A stretch of 64,000 nucleotides of DNA, from positions 1,948,001-2,012,000 of the forward strand of contig OZ025884.1 of assembly GCA_964019415.1 (NCBI GenBank), given 5' to 3'. Shown one piece after another: positions 13,810-25,636 of the stretch; the stretch's first letter is position 1; each line of letters begins with the position of its first letter. The position numbers and the translations under genes were made by a program. The notes beneath the pieces were generated by a model. That model did not search any database and was not told the origin of the DNA. It worked only from the letters and a program-made list of their open reading frames with translations. The DNA comes from Ianthella basta. Taxonomy: Eukaryota; Porifera; Demospongiae; Verongiida; Ianthellidae.

Positions 13810-15679
13810 CCGCCACCACCACCACACAGTGCAAGTTACAATATCACAGCCACCACCACCTGTGCCAGTAAAGTATCTGTGCTAGTTGGTCATAGAGAAA
13901 AAGACCACCAGTGCAAGTTACAGTAGCCACCACCACATGTGCCAGTAGAGTATCTGCACTAGTTGGTCATAGAAAAAGACCACCAGTGCAAGTTACAGTG
14001 GCACCAGCACCATTCGCACCACCACATGTGCCAGAAAGTAAATGCGCTCAATGGCTGAAGAAAAAGACCACCAGCGCAAGTTACAGCTGGTCAGAACCTG
14101 CACCGCCACCATTGGAGTGCACGCTGCAGCAAGCAAATGTAAGCTTACCTAAGGGCATGCCATTGAATTGAGGGTGCGTGGGAAGAAATTCAATGGCATG
14201 CCCTTAGGCAAGTTACATTTGCTTGCTGCAGCGTGCACTCCAATGGTGGCGGTGCAGGTTCTGACCAGCTGTAACTTGCGCTGGTGGTCTTTTTCTTCAG
14301 CCATTGAGCGCATTTACTTTCTGGCACATGTGGTGGTGCGAATGGTGCTGGTGCCACTGTAACTTGCACTGGTGGTCTTTTTCTATGACCAACTAGTGCA
14401 GATACTCTACTGGCACATGTGGTGGTGGCTACTGTAACTTGCACTGGTGGTCTTTTTCTCTATGACCAACTAGCACAGATACTTTACTGGCACAGGTGGT
14501 GGTGGCTGCGATATTGTAACTTGCACTGTGTGGTGGTGGTGGTGGTGTTTTTTCTAGAGCAATGGCACATATACTGAATGCATCCATTGTACTGGCACCA
14601 TGTGGTGGTGGTGGTGGTCATTTTCATTTAGGAATGCATGTGGTGGCCGTAATATTGTAACTTGCACTGTGTGGTGGTGGTAGTAGTAGTATATAGTAGC
14701 AGCGCCTGATGTGGTGGTCTGTTTTCTTGCAGCTCTAGCACATAATATTATACTGGTGTGCTCATTGCAACTTCCACTGTGGTGGTGGTGATGGCGGTTG
14801 TATTTATCTATGTGGTGGTGTAGTAGCTGGATATTGTGGCTGGATAGTTGTGAGCAAGTGTACATGTTGGTGCTGCTCTGCTCCAGCATAGCGGCAAATG
14901 CCTACAAATTGGTGTCAAAATGTGATTGTTCAAAACATCGCCTCCATTTTGTGACTAATTAAGCAATACTGCTAATGACATGAGGAAATTGGTCATCTAA
15001 CTTCATCCACTTAGTATCATGACTTAGCATGGCTGGGTTGGTAAGATATGCATTGAACCTCATTTTTCTCGGCCATTTTGCGACTAATTAAGAAATCCTG
15101 CTAATGACATGAACAGTTGGATTATCTGGCTAGGTCCATCAAGTGTCATGACTGAGCGGGCCGGGCTGGTTGAATACATCATACACATCACATATGTCGG
15201 CCATTTTGAGACTAATTAAGAAATCCCGCTAATAACATAGGAAGGTGGACCACTTGGATCTGTCCACCAAGTTTCACGTCTCAACGAGCCAAGTTGCATT
15301 CATATACAAGATACCACTATGCATCAATATAAATGCACCATACATTAAGTGTTATGCTATGCACATTTATATTAGGATTTGGCGGGCTGCTTGTAGAAGA
15401 ACGAAGACCTAATTAAAAATTCTGCCTCATTTAAAAGTCTTAAAATCTCCCATACTTCAAAGGCACACCTATCACATGTTCGTGAGGGGTGCCTAACCCC
15501 CCGGGAATTATATTATATTATATTATATTATATTATATTATATTATATTATATTATATTATATTATATTATATTATATTATATTATATTATATTATTTAC
15601 TTTAGATTAGTGGTGTATATTGTAACTTGCACTGTATTTACTCTAGATTAGTGGTGTATATTGTAACTTACACTGTATT
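13810..15679 (+). repeat. Satellite unit 9, palindromic
   Basis: Left arm about 368 bp, centre near 14178. Nearly identical to unit 3. Ends with a long (ATATT)n tract and two 42-bp-type junction monomers. Confidence 0.9.
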
Positions 15680-17417
15680 AACACCACCACCACCACCACA
15701 CAGTGCAAGTTACAATATCGCAGCCACCACCACCTGTGCCAGTAAAGTATCTGTGCTAGTTGGTCATAGAGAAAAAGACCACCAGTGCAAGTTACAGTAG
15801 CCACCACCACATGTGCCAGTAGAGTATCTGCACTAGTTGGTCATAGAAAAAGACCACCAGTGCAAGTTACAGTGGCACCAGCACCATTCGCACCACCACA
15901 TGTGCCAGAAAGTAAATGCGCTCAATGGCTGAAGAAAAAGACCACCAGCGCAAGTTACAGCTAGTCAGAACCTGCACCGCCACCATTGGAGTGCACGCTG
16001 CAGCAAGCAAATGTAAGCTTACCTAAGGGCATGCCATTGAATTGAGGGTGCGTGGGAAGAAATTCAATGGCATGCCCTTAGGCAAGTTACATTTGCTTGC
16101 TGCAGCGTGCACTCCAATGGTGGCGGTGCAGGTTCTGACCAGCTGTAACTTGCGCTGGTGGTCTTTTTCTTCAGCCATTGAGCGCATTCACTTTCTGGCA
16201 CATGTGGTGGTGCGAATGGTGCTGGTGCCACTGTAACTTGCACTGGTGGTCTTTTTCTATGACCAACTAGTGCAGATACTCTACTGGCACATGTGGTGGT
16301 GGCTACTGTAACTTGCACTGGTGGTCTTTTTCTCTATGACCAACTAGCACAGATACTTTACTGGCACAGGTGGTGGTGGCTGCGATATTGTAACTTGCAC
16401 TGTGTGGTGGTGGTGGCGGTGTTTTTTCTAGAGCAATGGCACATATACTGAATGCATCCATTGTACTGGCACCATGTGGTGATGGTGGTGGTCATTTTCA
16501 TTTAGGAATGCATGTGGTGGCCGTAATATTGTAACTTGCACTGTGTGGTGGTGGTAGTAGTAGTATATAGTAGCAGCGCCTGATGTGGTGGTCTGTTTTC
16601 TTGCAGCTCTAGCACATAATATTATACTGGTGTGCTCATTGCAACTTCCACTGTGGTGGTGGTGATGGCGGTTGTATTTATCTATGTGGTGGTGTAGTAG
16701 CTGGATATTGTGGCTGGATAGTTGTGAGCAAGTGTACATGTTGGTGCTGCTCTGCTCCAGCATAGCGGCAAATGCCTACAAATTGGTTTCAAAATGTGAT
16801 TGTTCAAAACATCGCCTCCATTTTGTGACTAATAAAGCAATACTGCTAATGACATGAGGAAATTGGTCATCTAACTTCATCCACTTAGTATCATGACTTA
16901 GCAGGGCTGGGTTGGTAAGATATGCAATGAACCTCATTTTTCTCGGCCATTTTGCCACTAATTAAGAAATCCTGCTAATGACATGAACAGTTGCATTATC
17001 TGGCTAGGTCCATCAAGTGTCATGACTGAGCGGGCCGGGCTGGTTGAATACATCATACACATCACATATGTCGGCCATTTTGAGACTAATTAAGAAATCC
17101 CGCTAATAACATAGGAAGGTGGACCACTTGGATGTGTCCACCAAGTTTCACGTCTCAACGAGCCAAGTTGCATTCATATACAAGATACCACTATGCATCA
17201 ATATAAATGCACCATACATTAAGTGTTATGCTATGCACATTTATATTAGGATTTTGCGGGCTGCTTGTAGAAGAACGAAGACCTAATTAAAAATTCTGCC
17301 TCATTTAAAAGTGTTAAAATCTCCCATACTTCAAAGGCACACCTATCACATGTTCGTGAGGGGTGCCTAACCCCCCGGGAATTATATTATATTATATTAT
17401 ATTATATTATATTATAT
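15680..17417 (+). repeat. Satellite unit 10, palindromic
   Basis: Left arm about 372 bp, starting at AACACCACCACC, centre near 16052, with a complete tail. Confidence 0.9.
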
Positions 17418-17820
17418 TAGGTCCACCAAGTGTCATGACTGAGCGGGCCTGGCTGATTGAATAAATCATACACCAAACACATGTCGGCCATTTTGAGACT
17501 AATTAAGAAATCCTGCTAATAACATAAGAAGGCGGACCACTTGAACGTGTCCACTAAGTTTCACATCTCAACAAGCCCAGTTGCATTAATATACAAGCTA
17601 CTACTATGCATCAATATAAATGCCCCATACATTAAGTGTTATCCTATGTGCATTTATATTAGCATTTTGCAGGCTGCTTGTAGAAGAATGAAGACTTAAT
17701 TAATAATTCTGTCTCATTTAAAAGTCTTAAAATCTCCCATACTTCAAAGCCATACCTAGCATATGCTCATGAAGGCCACCACCCCCCTGGGAATTATTTA
17801 TTTATTTATATTATATTATA
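17418..17820 (+). repeat. Satellite unit 11, tail fragment
   Basis: Starts inside tail monomer 2 (AGGTCCACCAAGTGTCATGA), so only ~400 bp of tail is present. The most diverged tail in the array (AAGGCCACCACCCCCCTGGG instead of the usual hairpin), with a TTTATTTATT tract. Confidence 0.88.
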
Positions 17821-19710
17821 CCACCACCACCACCACACAGTGCAAGTTACAATATCGCAGCCACCACCACCTGTGCCAGTAGAGTATCTGTGCTAGTTGG
17901 TCATAGAAAAAGACCACCACCAGTGCAAGTTACAGTAGCCACCACCACATGTGTCAGTAGAGTATCTGCGCTAGCTGGTCATGGAAAAAGACCACCAGTG
18001 CAAGTTACAGTAGCCACCACCACATGTGCCAGTAGAATATCTGCGCTAGTTGGTAATTGAAAAAGACCACCAGTGCAAGTTACAGTGGCTCCGGGCCAGC
18101 ACATGCAAGTTACAGCTGGTCAGAACCTGCACTGCTGCCATTGTAATGCACGCTGCAGCAAGCAATTGTAAGCTTGCCTAAGGGCATGCCATTGAATTGA
18201 GGGTGCAGGGGAAGAAATTCAATGGCATGCCCTTAGGCAAGTTACAATTGCTTGCTGCAGCGTGCATTACAATGGCAGCAGTGCAGGTTCTGACCAGCTG
18301 TAACTTGCATGTGCTGGCCCGGAGCCACTGTAACTTGCACTGGTGGTCTTTTTCAATTACCAACTAGCGCAGATATTCTACTGGCACATGTGGTGGTGGC
18401 TACTGTAACTTGCACTGGTGGTCTTTTTCCATGACCAGCTAGCGCAGATACTCTACTGACACATGTGGTGGTGGCTACTGTAACTTGCACTGGTGGTGGT
18501 CTTTTTCTATGACCAACTAGCACAGATACTCTACTGGCACAGGTGGTGGTGGCTGCGATATTGTAACTTGCACTGTGTGGTGGTGGTGGTGGTGTTTTTT
18601 CTAGAGCAATGGCGCATATACTGAATGCATGCATTGTACTGGCACCATGTGGTGGTGGTGGTGGTCATTTTCATCTAGGAATGCATGTGGTGGCTGTAAC
18701 ATTGTAACTTGCACTGTGTGGTGGTGGTGGTAGTAGTATGTGGTAGCAGCACCTGATGTGGTGGTCTGTTTCCTTGCAGCTCTGGCACATAATATTATAC
18801 TGGTGTGCTCATTGCAACTTCCGCTGTGGTGGTGATGATGGCGGTTGTATTTATCTATGTGGTGGTGAGTAGCTGGATATTGTGGTTGGATAGTTGTGAG
18901 CAAGTGTACATGTTGGTGCTGCTCTGCTCCAGCATAGCGGCAAATGCCTACAAATTGGTGTCAAAATGTGATTGTTCAAAACATCGCCTCCATTTTGTGA
19001 CTAATTAAGCAATACTGCTAATGACATGAGGAAATTGGTCATCTAACTTCATCCACTTAGTATCATGACTTAGCAGGGCTGGGTCGTTAAGATATGCAAT
19101 GAACCTCATTTTTCTCGGCCATTTTGCAACTAATTAAGAAATCCTGCTAATGACATGAACAGTTGGATTATCTGGCTAGGTCCATCAAGTGTCATGACTG
19201 AGCGGGCCTGGCTGGTTGAATACATCATACACCTCACATATGTCGGCCATTTTGAGACTAATTAAGAAATCCCGCTAATAACATAGAAAGGTGGACCACT
19301 TGGATGTGTCCACCAAGTTTCACGTCTCAACGAGCTCAGTTGCATTCATATACAAGATACCACTATGCATCAATATAAATGCACCATACATTAAGTGTTA
19401 TGCTATGCACATTTATATTAGGATTTTGCGGGCTGCTTGTAGAAGAACGAAGACCTAATTAAAAATTCTGCCTCATTTAAAAGTCTTAAAATCTTCCATA
19501 CTTCAAAGGCACACCTATCACATGTTTGTGAGGGGTGCCTAACCCCCCGGGAATTATATTATATTATATTATATTATATTATATTATATTATATTATATT
19601 ATATTATATTATATTATATTATATTATATTATATTATATTATATTATATTATATTATTTACTTTAGATTAGTGGTGTATATTGTAACTTGCACTGTATTA
19701 ATTTATTAAT
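17821..19710 (+). repeat. Satellite unit 12, palindromic
   Basis: Left arm about 386 bp, centre near 18207. Almost identical to unit 5 from 6943 onward (offset 10877), including the rare GGTGCAGGGGAAG centre, but without the far left arm of unit 5. Confidence 0.9.
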
Positions 19711-21040
19711 ACCAACTAGCGCAGATACTCTACTGGCACAGGTGGTGGTGGCTAGTGTAACTTGCACTGGTGGTCTTTTTCTATGACCAACTGTCGCAGA
19801 TACTCTACTGGCACAGGTGGTGGTGGCTGTGATATTGTAACTTGCACTGTGTGGTGGTGGTGGCGGTGGTGTTTATTTTCTAGAGCAATGGTGCATATAC
19901 TGAATGTATGCATTGTAATTTGCACTGAGTGGCGGTGGTGGTGGCAGTCATTTCCATCTAGGAATGCATGTGGTGGCCGTAATATTGTAACTTGCACTGT
20001 GTGGTGGTGGTAGTAGTATGTGGTAGCAGCGCCTGATGTGGTGGTCTGTTTTCTTGCAGCTCTAGCACATAATATGCTACTCATTGCAACTTCCACTGTG
20101 GTGGTGGTGATGGTGGTTGTATTTATCTATATATGTGGTGGTATACTAGCTGGATATTGTGGCTGAATAGTTGTGAGCATGTGTATATGTGGGTGCTGCT
20201 CTGCTCCAGCATAGCGGCAAATGACTACAAATTGGTGTCAAAATGTGATTGTTCAAAAGGTCGCCTCCATTTTGTGACTAATTAAGCAATCCTGCTAATG
20301 ACATGAGCAAATGGACCATCTAACTATGTCCACTTAGTATCACTACTTAGCGGGGCTGGGTTGGTGGGATATGCAATGAACTTCACTTTTCTCGGCCATT
20401 TTGCGACTAATTAAGAAATCCTGTTAATGGCATGAACAGTCGGATTATCTGGCTAGGTTCACAAAGTGTCATGACTGAGTGGGCCTGGCTGGTTGTTTAA
20501 ATCATACACCTCACATATGTCGGCCATTTTGAGACTAATTAAGAAATCCCGCTAATAACATAGGAAGGTGGACCACTTGGACGTGTCCACCAAGTTTCAT
20601 GTCTCAACGAGGCGAGTTGCATTAATATACAAGATACAACTATGCATCAATATAAATGCACCATACATTAAGTGTTCTCCTATGTGCATTTATATAAGCA
20701 TTTTGCGGGCTGCTTGTAGAAGAACGAAGACCTAATTAAAAATTCCGTCTCATTTAAAAGTGTTAAAATCTCCCATACTTCAAAGCCATACCTAGCACGT
20801 GTTCATGAGGGCTGCCAAACCACCCGGGAATTATATTATATTATATTATATTATATTATTTACTTTAGATTAGTGGTGTATATTGTAACTTGCACTGTAT
20901 TTACTTTAGATTAGTGGTGTATATTGTAACTTGCACTGTATATATTATATTATATTATATTATATTATATTATATTATATTATATTATTTACTTTAGATT
21001 AGTGGTGTATATTGTAACTTGCACTGTATATATTATATTA
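19711..21040 (+). repeat. Satellite unit 13, no palindrome
   Basis: Starts within the right arm at ACCAACTAGCGCAGATAC, so it has no inverted arm. Matches the right part of unit 6. Followed by several (ATATT)n tracts and 42-bp junction monomers. Confidence 0.9.
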
Positions 21041-22731
21041 CCGCCACCACCACCACACAGTGCAAGTTACAATATCACAGCCACCACCACCTGTGCCAGT
21101 AGAGTACCTGCGCTAGTTGGTCATAGAAAAAGACCACCAGTGCAAGTTACAGTAGCCACCACCACATGTGCCAGTAGAGTATCTGCGCTAGTTGGTCATA
21201 GAAAAAGACCACCAGCGCAAGTTACAGCCGGTCAGAACCTGCACCGCCGCCATTGGAGTGCACGCTGCAGCAAGCAAATGTAAGCTTGCCTAAGGGCATG
21301 CCATTGAATTGGGGTGCATGGGAAGAAATTCAATGGCATGCCCTTAGGCAAGTTACATTTGCTTGCTGCAGCGTGCACTCCAATGGCGGCGGTGCAGGTT
21401 CTGACCGGCTGTAACTTGCGCTGGTGGTCTTTTTCTATGACCAACTAGCGCAGATACTCTACTGACACATGTGGTGGTGGCTACTGTAACTTGCACTGGT
21501 GGTGCTTTTTTTCTATGACCAACTAGCACAGATACTCTACTGGCACAGGTGGTGGTGGCTGCGATATTGTAACTTGCACTGTGTGGTGGTGGTGGTGGTG
21601 TTTTTTCTAGAGCAATGGCGCATATACTGAATGCATGCATTGTACTGGCACCATGTGGTGGTGGTGGTGGTGGTGGTGGTCATTTTCATCTAGGAATGCA
21701 TGTGGTGGCCGTAATATTGGAACTTGCACTGTGTGGTGGTGGTGGTAGTAGTATGTGGTAGCAGCACCTGATGTGGCGGTCTGTTTCCTTGCAGCTCTGG
21801 CACATAATATTATACTGGTGTGCTCATTGCAACTTCCACTGTGGTGGTGATGATGGCGGTTGTATTTATCTATGTGGTGGTGAGTAGCTGGATATTGTGG
21901 CTGGATAGTTGTGAGCAAGTGTACATGTTGGTGCTGCTCTGCTCCAGCATAGCGGCAAATGCCTACAAATTGGTGTCAAAATGTGATTATTCAAAACATC
22001 GCCTCCATTTTGTGACTAATTAAGCAATACTGCTAATGACATGAGGAAATTGGTCATCTAACTTCATCCACTTAGTATCATGACTTAGCAGGGCTGGGTC
22101 GTTAAGATATGCAATGAACCTCATTTTTCTCGGCCATTTTGCAACTAATTAAGAAATCCTGCTAATGACATGAACAGTTGCATTATCTGGCTAGGTCCAT
22201 CAAGTGTCATGACTGAGCGGGCCGGGCTGGTTGAATACATCATACACCTCACATATGTCGGCCATTTTGAGACTAATTAAGAAATCCCGCTAATAACATA
22301 GGAAGGTGGACCACTTGGATGTGTCCACCAAGTTTCACGTCTCAACGAGCCTAGTTGCATTCATATACAAGATACCACTATGCATCAATATAAATGCACC
22401 ATACATTAAGTGTTATGCTATGAACATTTATATTAGAATTTTGCGGGCTGCTTGTAGAAGAACGAAGACCTAATTAAAAATTCTGCCTCATTTAAAAGTC
22501 TTAAAATCTCCCACACTTCAAAGGCACACCTATCACATGTTCGTGAGGGGTGCCTAACCCCCCGGGAATTATATTATATTATATTATATTATATTATATT
22601 ATATTATATTATATTATATTATATTATATTATATTATTATATTATATTATATTATTTACTTTAGATTAGTGGTGTATATTGTAACTTGCACTGTATTTAG
22701 ATTAGTGGTGTATATTGTAACTTGCACTGTA
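21041..22731 (+). repeat. Satellite unit 14, last unit
   Basis: Left arm about 278 bp, centre near 21319. The two arms differ at several sites, unlike unit 5. The array ends after an (ATATT)n tract and two junction monomers; sequence shared with 43945 onward (ACACACATTAAACTTG) begins at once. Confidence 0.9.
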
Positions 22732-23125
22732 TACACACATTAAACTTGAAAGTGCCATAAATTTCACTGATTAAGACATCTGTTTGGTCTCCGAACATCT
22801 GATTGTCTTAAACTGACTTGGCTAGTGAGTTTGGCAGAACAAAATGACATGACTCTATACCCATCCAGTGGCACTCATTAACTGTCAACAATGCCATACA
22901 CAGAAGAATGATAGAATGGAGCGAATTGTGTTCACACATGTGTACACCCACACACTAACACCATAGGTCTATGCTTACACACAACACATGCAAACTTGCA
23001 CTACACTGGATGAGGTGCGTGTACAGGTGATTGAGAGAGTCTGCACATTTCATTCCCTACAAACACACATTATACTACAGTACTACCAGTAGCCACACAA
23101 CAATGTGGAGTGCCAACCAACTCAC

Positions 23126-24495
23126 TGCATTAGTCCCAGTGGTGACCACTGCAGGTGGACTGGGGGTGGGATCTGTGCACAAAGGAGCAACACGGGTAGA
23201 GTCAGGTGGAGCTCACCACTATGCACTACACTAGTCGCTTGTCATGATTCTGCAATAATAGTCACAAGGCGCACATACATATGTTGGGTGCAGCAGTTGG
23301 TGTGAATCCTTTCACTGACACTGATCTGTTGCATACTATAAAACGGCTGTGTTACTTTCCTCACAGCAGCTATTGTTGGGCTCACTGACATCAGTACATT
23401 GGCTTACTGGCCATAAATAATTGGCTATCAGAACATCGGCTAAAATCCCTTATCAGTGCAACATTAGCTTAAGCATAGCTTCTGGACTTTCTATTACAAG
23501 ATGTCCACCGGACGTTTGAAATTTCAGTAAATGATTAAAGTAACACCTTCAACAAACCCTCCACGCAGACTGTTGTTAGTTTAGCCTCACCAGCTAACAC
23601 ATGTCTCTCATCAATGACACCAATGACAGGAGTAAGTGTTTTGTCACATGCAGTGTCCCACTATCACACTGTGTAGCCAAATATGCAGTGTGTTATATAC
23701 TGACCATCTGGCACAGTAATAGTGAACCTAGTGTTCTGCCTACCCTCAACTATGCACAGACTGCCTTTCTCTCAACTCAACCTCCAATAATGCAATACCC
23801 ATATAAGGAGCTGTTATTATTAGTAACAACTTCACAAGCTACTGTCTCATTTCACACATACAGATGCAAAAGCATGTAGATCCCTCCAAGGTGTGTAGCT
23901 CACACACACGGCTACAGAGTGGGTGATTAATATGTGCTCACTCACACACAACACCTACCTTGGTCTAGTCTTTGCTTCATCTCCAGGCCCAAAGCATTCA
24001 TCCTTTGGTTGCCTTTGTAACCAATGAGAATGTTGCAGAGTGTCAATAAGGCCTCTTTGGTGCACTTGTTTTTGAGGCAATTGTGCAGATCTTGGCTCTT
24101 CTGTCTCCTACCATCACTCTTTCTGATTCTCGTCTGATCATCATTGCTAATAATATTTTGATGCTCAAGATCGAAAATGATTTCATCTGCATCCACATCA
24201 TCAATGAAAGGCTGCCGGAAGTCATCAAGGACTTGTTTAGCTGCATATAATTATACGGGGAAAGGGAAGTGACTAACTTCAGAATAGCTGTGGTAGCTAC
24301 ACAAAACTAACAAAACTGTCAACTGAGTGTGGAGTGAGGCAATTGTAATTTCAACCAACCCTGGCGTGTGTTAGCTTCTGGAGTGGCTAGTGGCTGCGGT
24401 TCATGGACATCTTGTGGGAGTGGGTGAACTCTGTGCGACTCATCCTTAGTTGCACTCCCTTCCTTCTTACGAATCTTGCTAGGGGGTCCGTCCAT
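23126..24495 (-). CDS. NLR1, exons 1-3 only (CARD end of a receptor)
   Basis: Minus-strand start of a NOD-like receptor gene. Exon 1 is 24495-24360 (MDGPPSKIRKKEG...), exon 2 is 24240-23959, exon 3 is 23172-23126; junction phases agree (1, 1, 0). Exon 2 encodes a ~90-residue death-fold domain that I read as a CARD (DEIIFDLEHQNIISNDDQ, then a KCTKEALLTLCNIL helix). Exon 3 is a 16-residue Pro/Thr linker ending in a GTGAGT donor. In NLR2 the same exons lead into the NACHT exon. Here intron 3 runs leftward for about 400 bp and meets the satellite array at 22731, so the NACHT and LRR part is either left of the window or lost. CARDs link sensors to signalling partners in the cytoplasm. CARD rather than Death or another death fold is a judgement by eye. 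Confidence 0.8.
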
Positions 24496-24954
24496 TGGTG
24501 TGTGAGTACAGCTATGTGAGAAGGGAGAGAACAGATGTCAGTGGAGGCCACTTCACTACTAAGTGACTCGTGTGCATGGACTACTCAGTGCAGTGACAAA
24601 TGGTTGAGGAGAGAGACTACACACATGAGTAGGGATGGTAGCTACTTCCGATAAAATGGTCTGCCCCTTTCACAGCAGATTCAAAAAACAGATTAATGGA
24701 GCGTTGATGAGCCTCTACCACAATATCAGTAAACAGAGTCAGCAAAGTGTCCTGTGTGTCCTAGCACTTCAACGACTGAGGTAGCCAGCCGTAAGCAGCC
24801 GGTTAACAGCCCTCTCTACTTAGCCCAGGGGCGCTCTTTCCACGAGCATGTCTGATCTAAAGTCGCCGCCCATTCTGACCAGAACACTCTACAACACGAT
24901 ACCCATAGCTACAGTAGTAACAACGTGATGGACAGAATACGTTAGTCCACTTAC

Positions 24955-25060
24955 TGGTGTTGGTAGTAGAGGCTGAGTAGAGCGAAGGGAGACGCACGCC
25001 AAGAGGAGATCGGCAACTCTTCAGAGCAGGAATAGCCAGAACTGACAGGTCCACCACCAC
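24955..25060 (-). promoter_or_regulatory. Probable NLR1 5'UTR exon and promoter
   Basis: Minus-strand block ending in CACCA|GTAAGTGG, a good splice donor. The acceptor TTCTCACATAG lies 17 bp before the exon 1 ATG, so the UTR is probably split. The same block recurs at 46074 (NLR2) and, shortened, at 51350. A has an ATG near 25060 that B lacks, so I treat it as non-coding. Confidence 0.55.
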
Positions 25061-25069
25061 ATATGAATA

Positions 25070-25636
25070 TCATTATGGTTCAGCGAATGATGGAACTATA
25101 ACATTATGAATATGTTTATATACCCAATTGCCATGGCAACCGCCATGATCGTGTAAACATGCATGTAAGCAGGCATTTGGGTTTGTTGTTTGTCCTATGG
25201 TCATGATCAACTGGTGATCAACATGCCATGCAGATCTCCTGCAGTTGGTCATGGGAGACAAGAGAGACAGGTGAGTATGGTAACTGCTATTGCTGCTTCT
25301 TCTTTCCAAATCTCCTCCCTTCGTGGTCTACTCTTTACGTTCACACACACATACAAATTACCACACAGGTAGGTTAGAGACCAGCTGTTACGTCACTCCT
25401 ACTCTGTGCAGAGTAGGATGCTACTCACTGTGTGACTTAGAATTGTTCTGAACAACCAAATGAAGACATGTACAGTAACATGTGTCCCGAATGAATACCA
25501 TTAAATGTACAAATTTCCATATGGTGCATTTCTGTATTTCACAAACAGCACAAATGTAAAACTTGGTTAAGGTAGTATTCACCAACACAGCTATGTACAC
25601 TGGGTGAAGACATTGTGAAGTGACAGGTGGGGTTGG
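25070..25636. other. Intergenic, no gene seen
   Basis: Between the NLR1 promoter and the ARL15-A stop codon. Conserved in copy B (46190-46781) but with indels and no shared reading frame. Confidence 0.5.

Larger units (their letters stand above)
1..22731 (+). repeat. Satellite array of fold-back units
   Basis: Head-to-tail array of about 14 units, open at the left edge of the window. All units share one right end: three imperfect ~125-bp monomers (each with CCATTTTG..ACTAATTAAG and CTAATGACATG or CTAATAACATAG), then CTCCCATACTTCAAAG, then a small hairpin GGGGT-GCCTA-ACCCC, then CCCGGGAATT and (ATATT)n. The middle part consists of ~78-bp subrepeats, each holding GTAACTTGCACTG and a GTGGTGGT run. 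Left ends differ between units, and in 11 of 14 the left part is the reverse complement of the same unit's right part around a ~17-bp spacer. Neighbouring units are often joined by one or two 42-bp monomers (TTTACTTTAGATTAGTGG ... TTGTAACTTGCACTGTA). No gene was found inside. The orientation is the same throughout. Resemblance to non-autonomous helentron-type elements is an inference. Confidence 0.95.

Noticed and set aside
653..22000. Recurring His-rich open frames of 60-211 codons in the satellite (for example 653-988, 1724-2359, 6633-6935)
   Set aside because: They come from CCACCACCAC runs, lie in both arms of the palindromes in mirror image, vary in length from unit to unit and have no start context or domain.
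1..22731. CRISPR-like array
   Set aside because: Repeats are long, palindromic and eukaryotic in setting; no short direct repeats with unique spacers.
1..22731. Telomeric or centromeric identity from the GGTGGTGGT runs
   Set aside because: No telomere repeat units are present, and centromere function cannot be judged from sequence alone.
23031..23305. Plus-strand frames conserved between 23031 and 44244
   Set aside because: They lie opposite the minus-strand linker exon (23126-23172 and 44339-44385) and its flanks; the conservation comes from the recent duplication.
24857..25060. Coding first exon for NLR1 starting MVVDLSVLAIP
   Set aside because: The ATG is missing in the NLR2 counterpart and the main ATG with a good acceptor lies at 24495; better explained as a 5'UTR exon.
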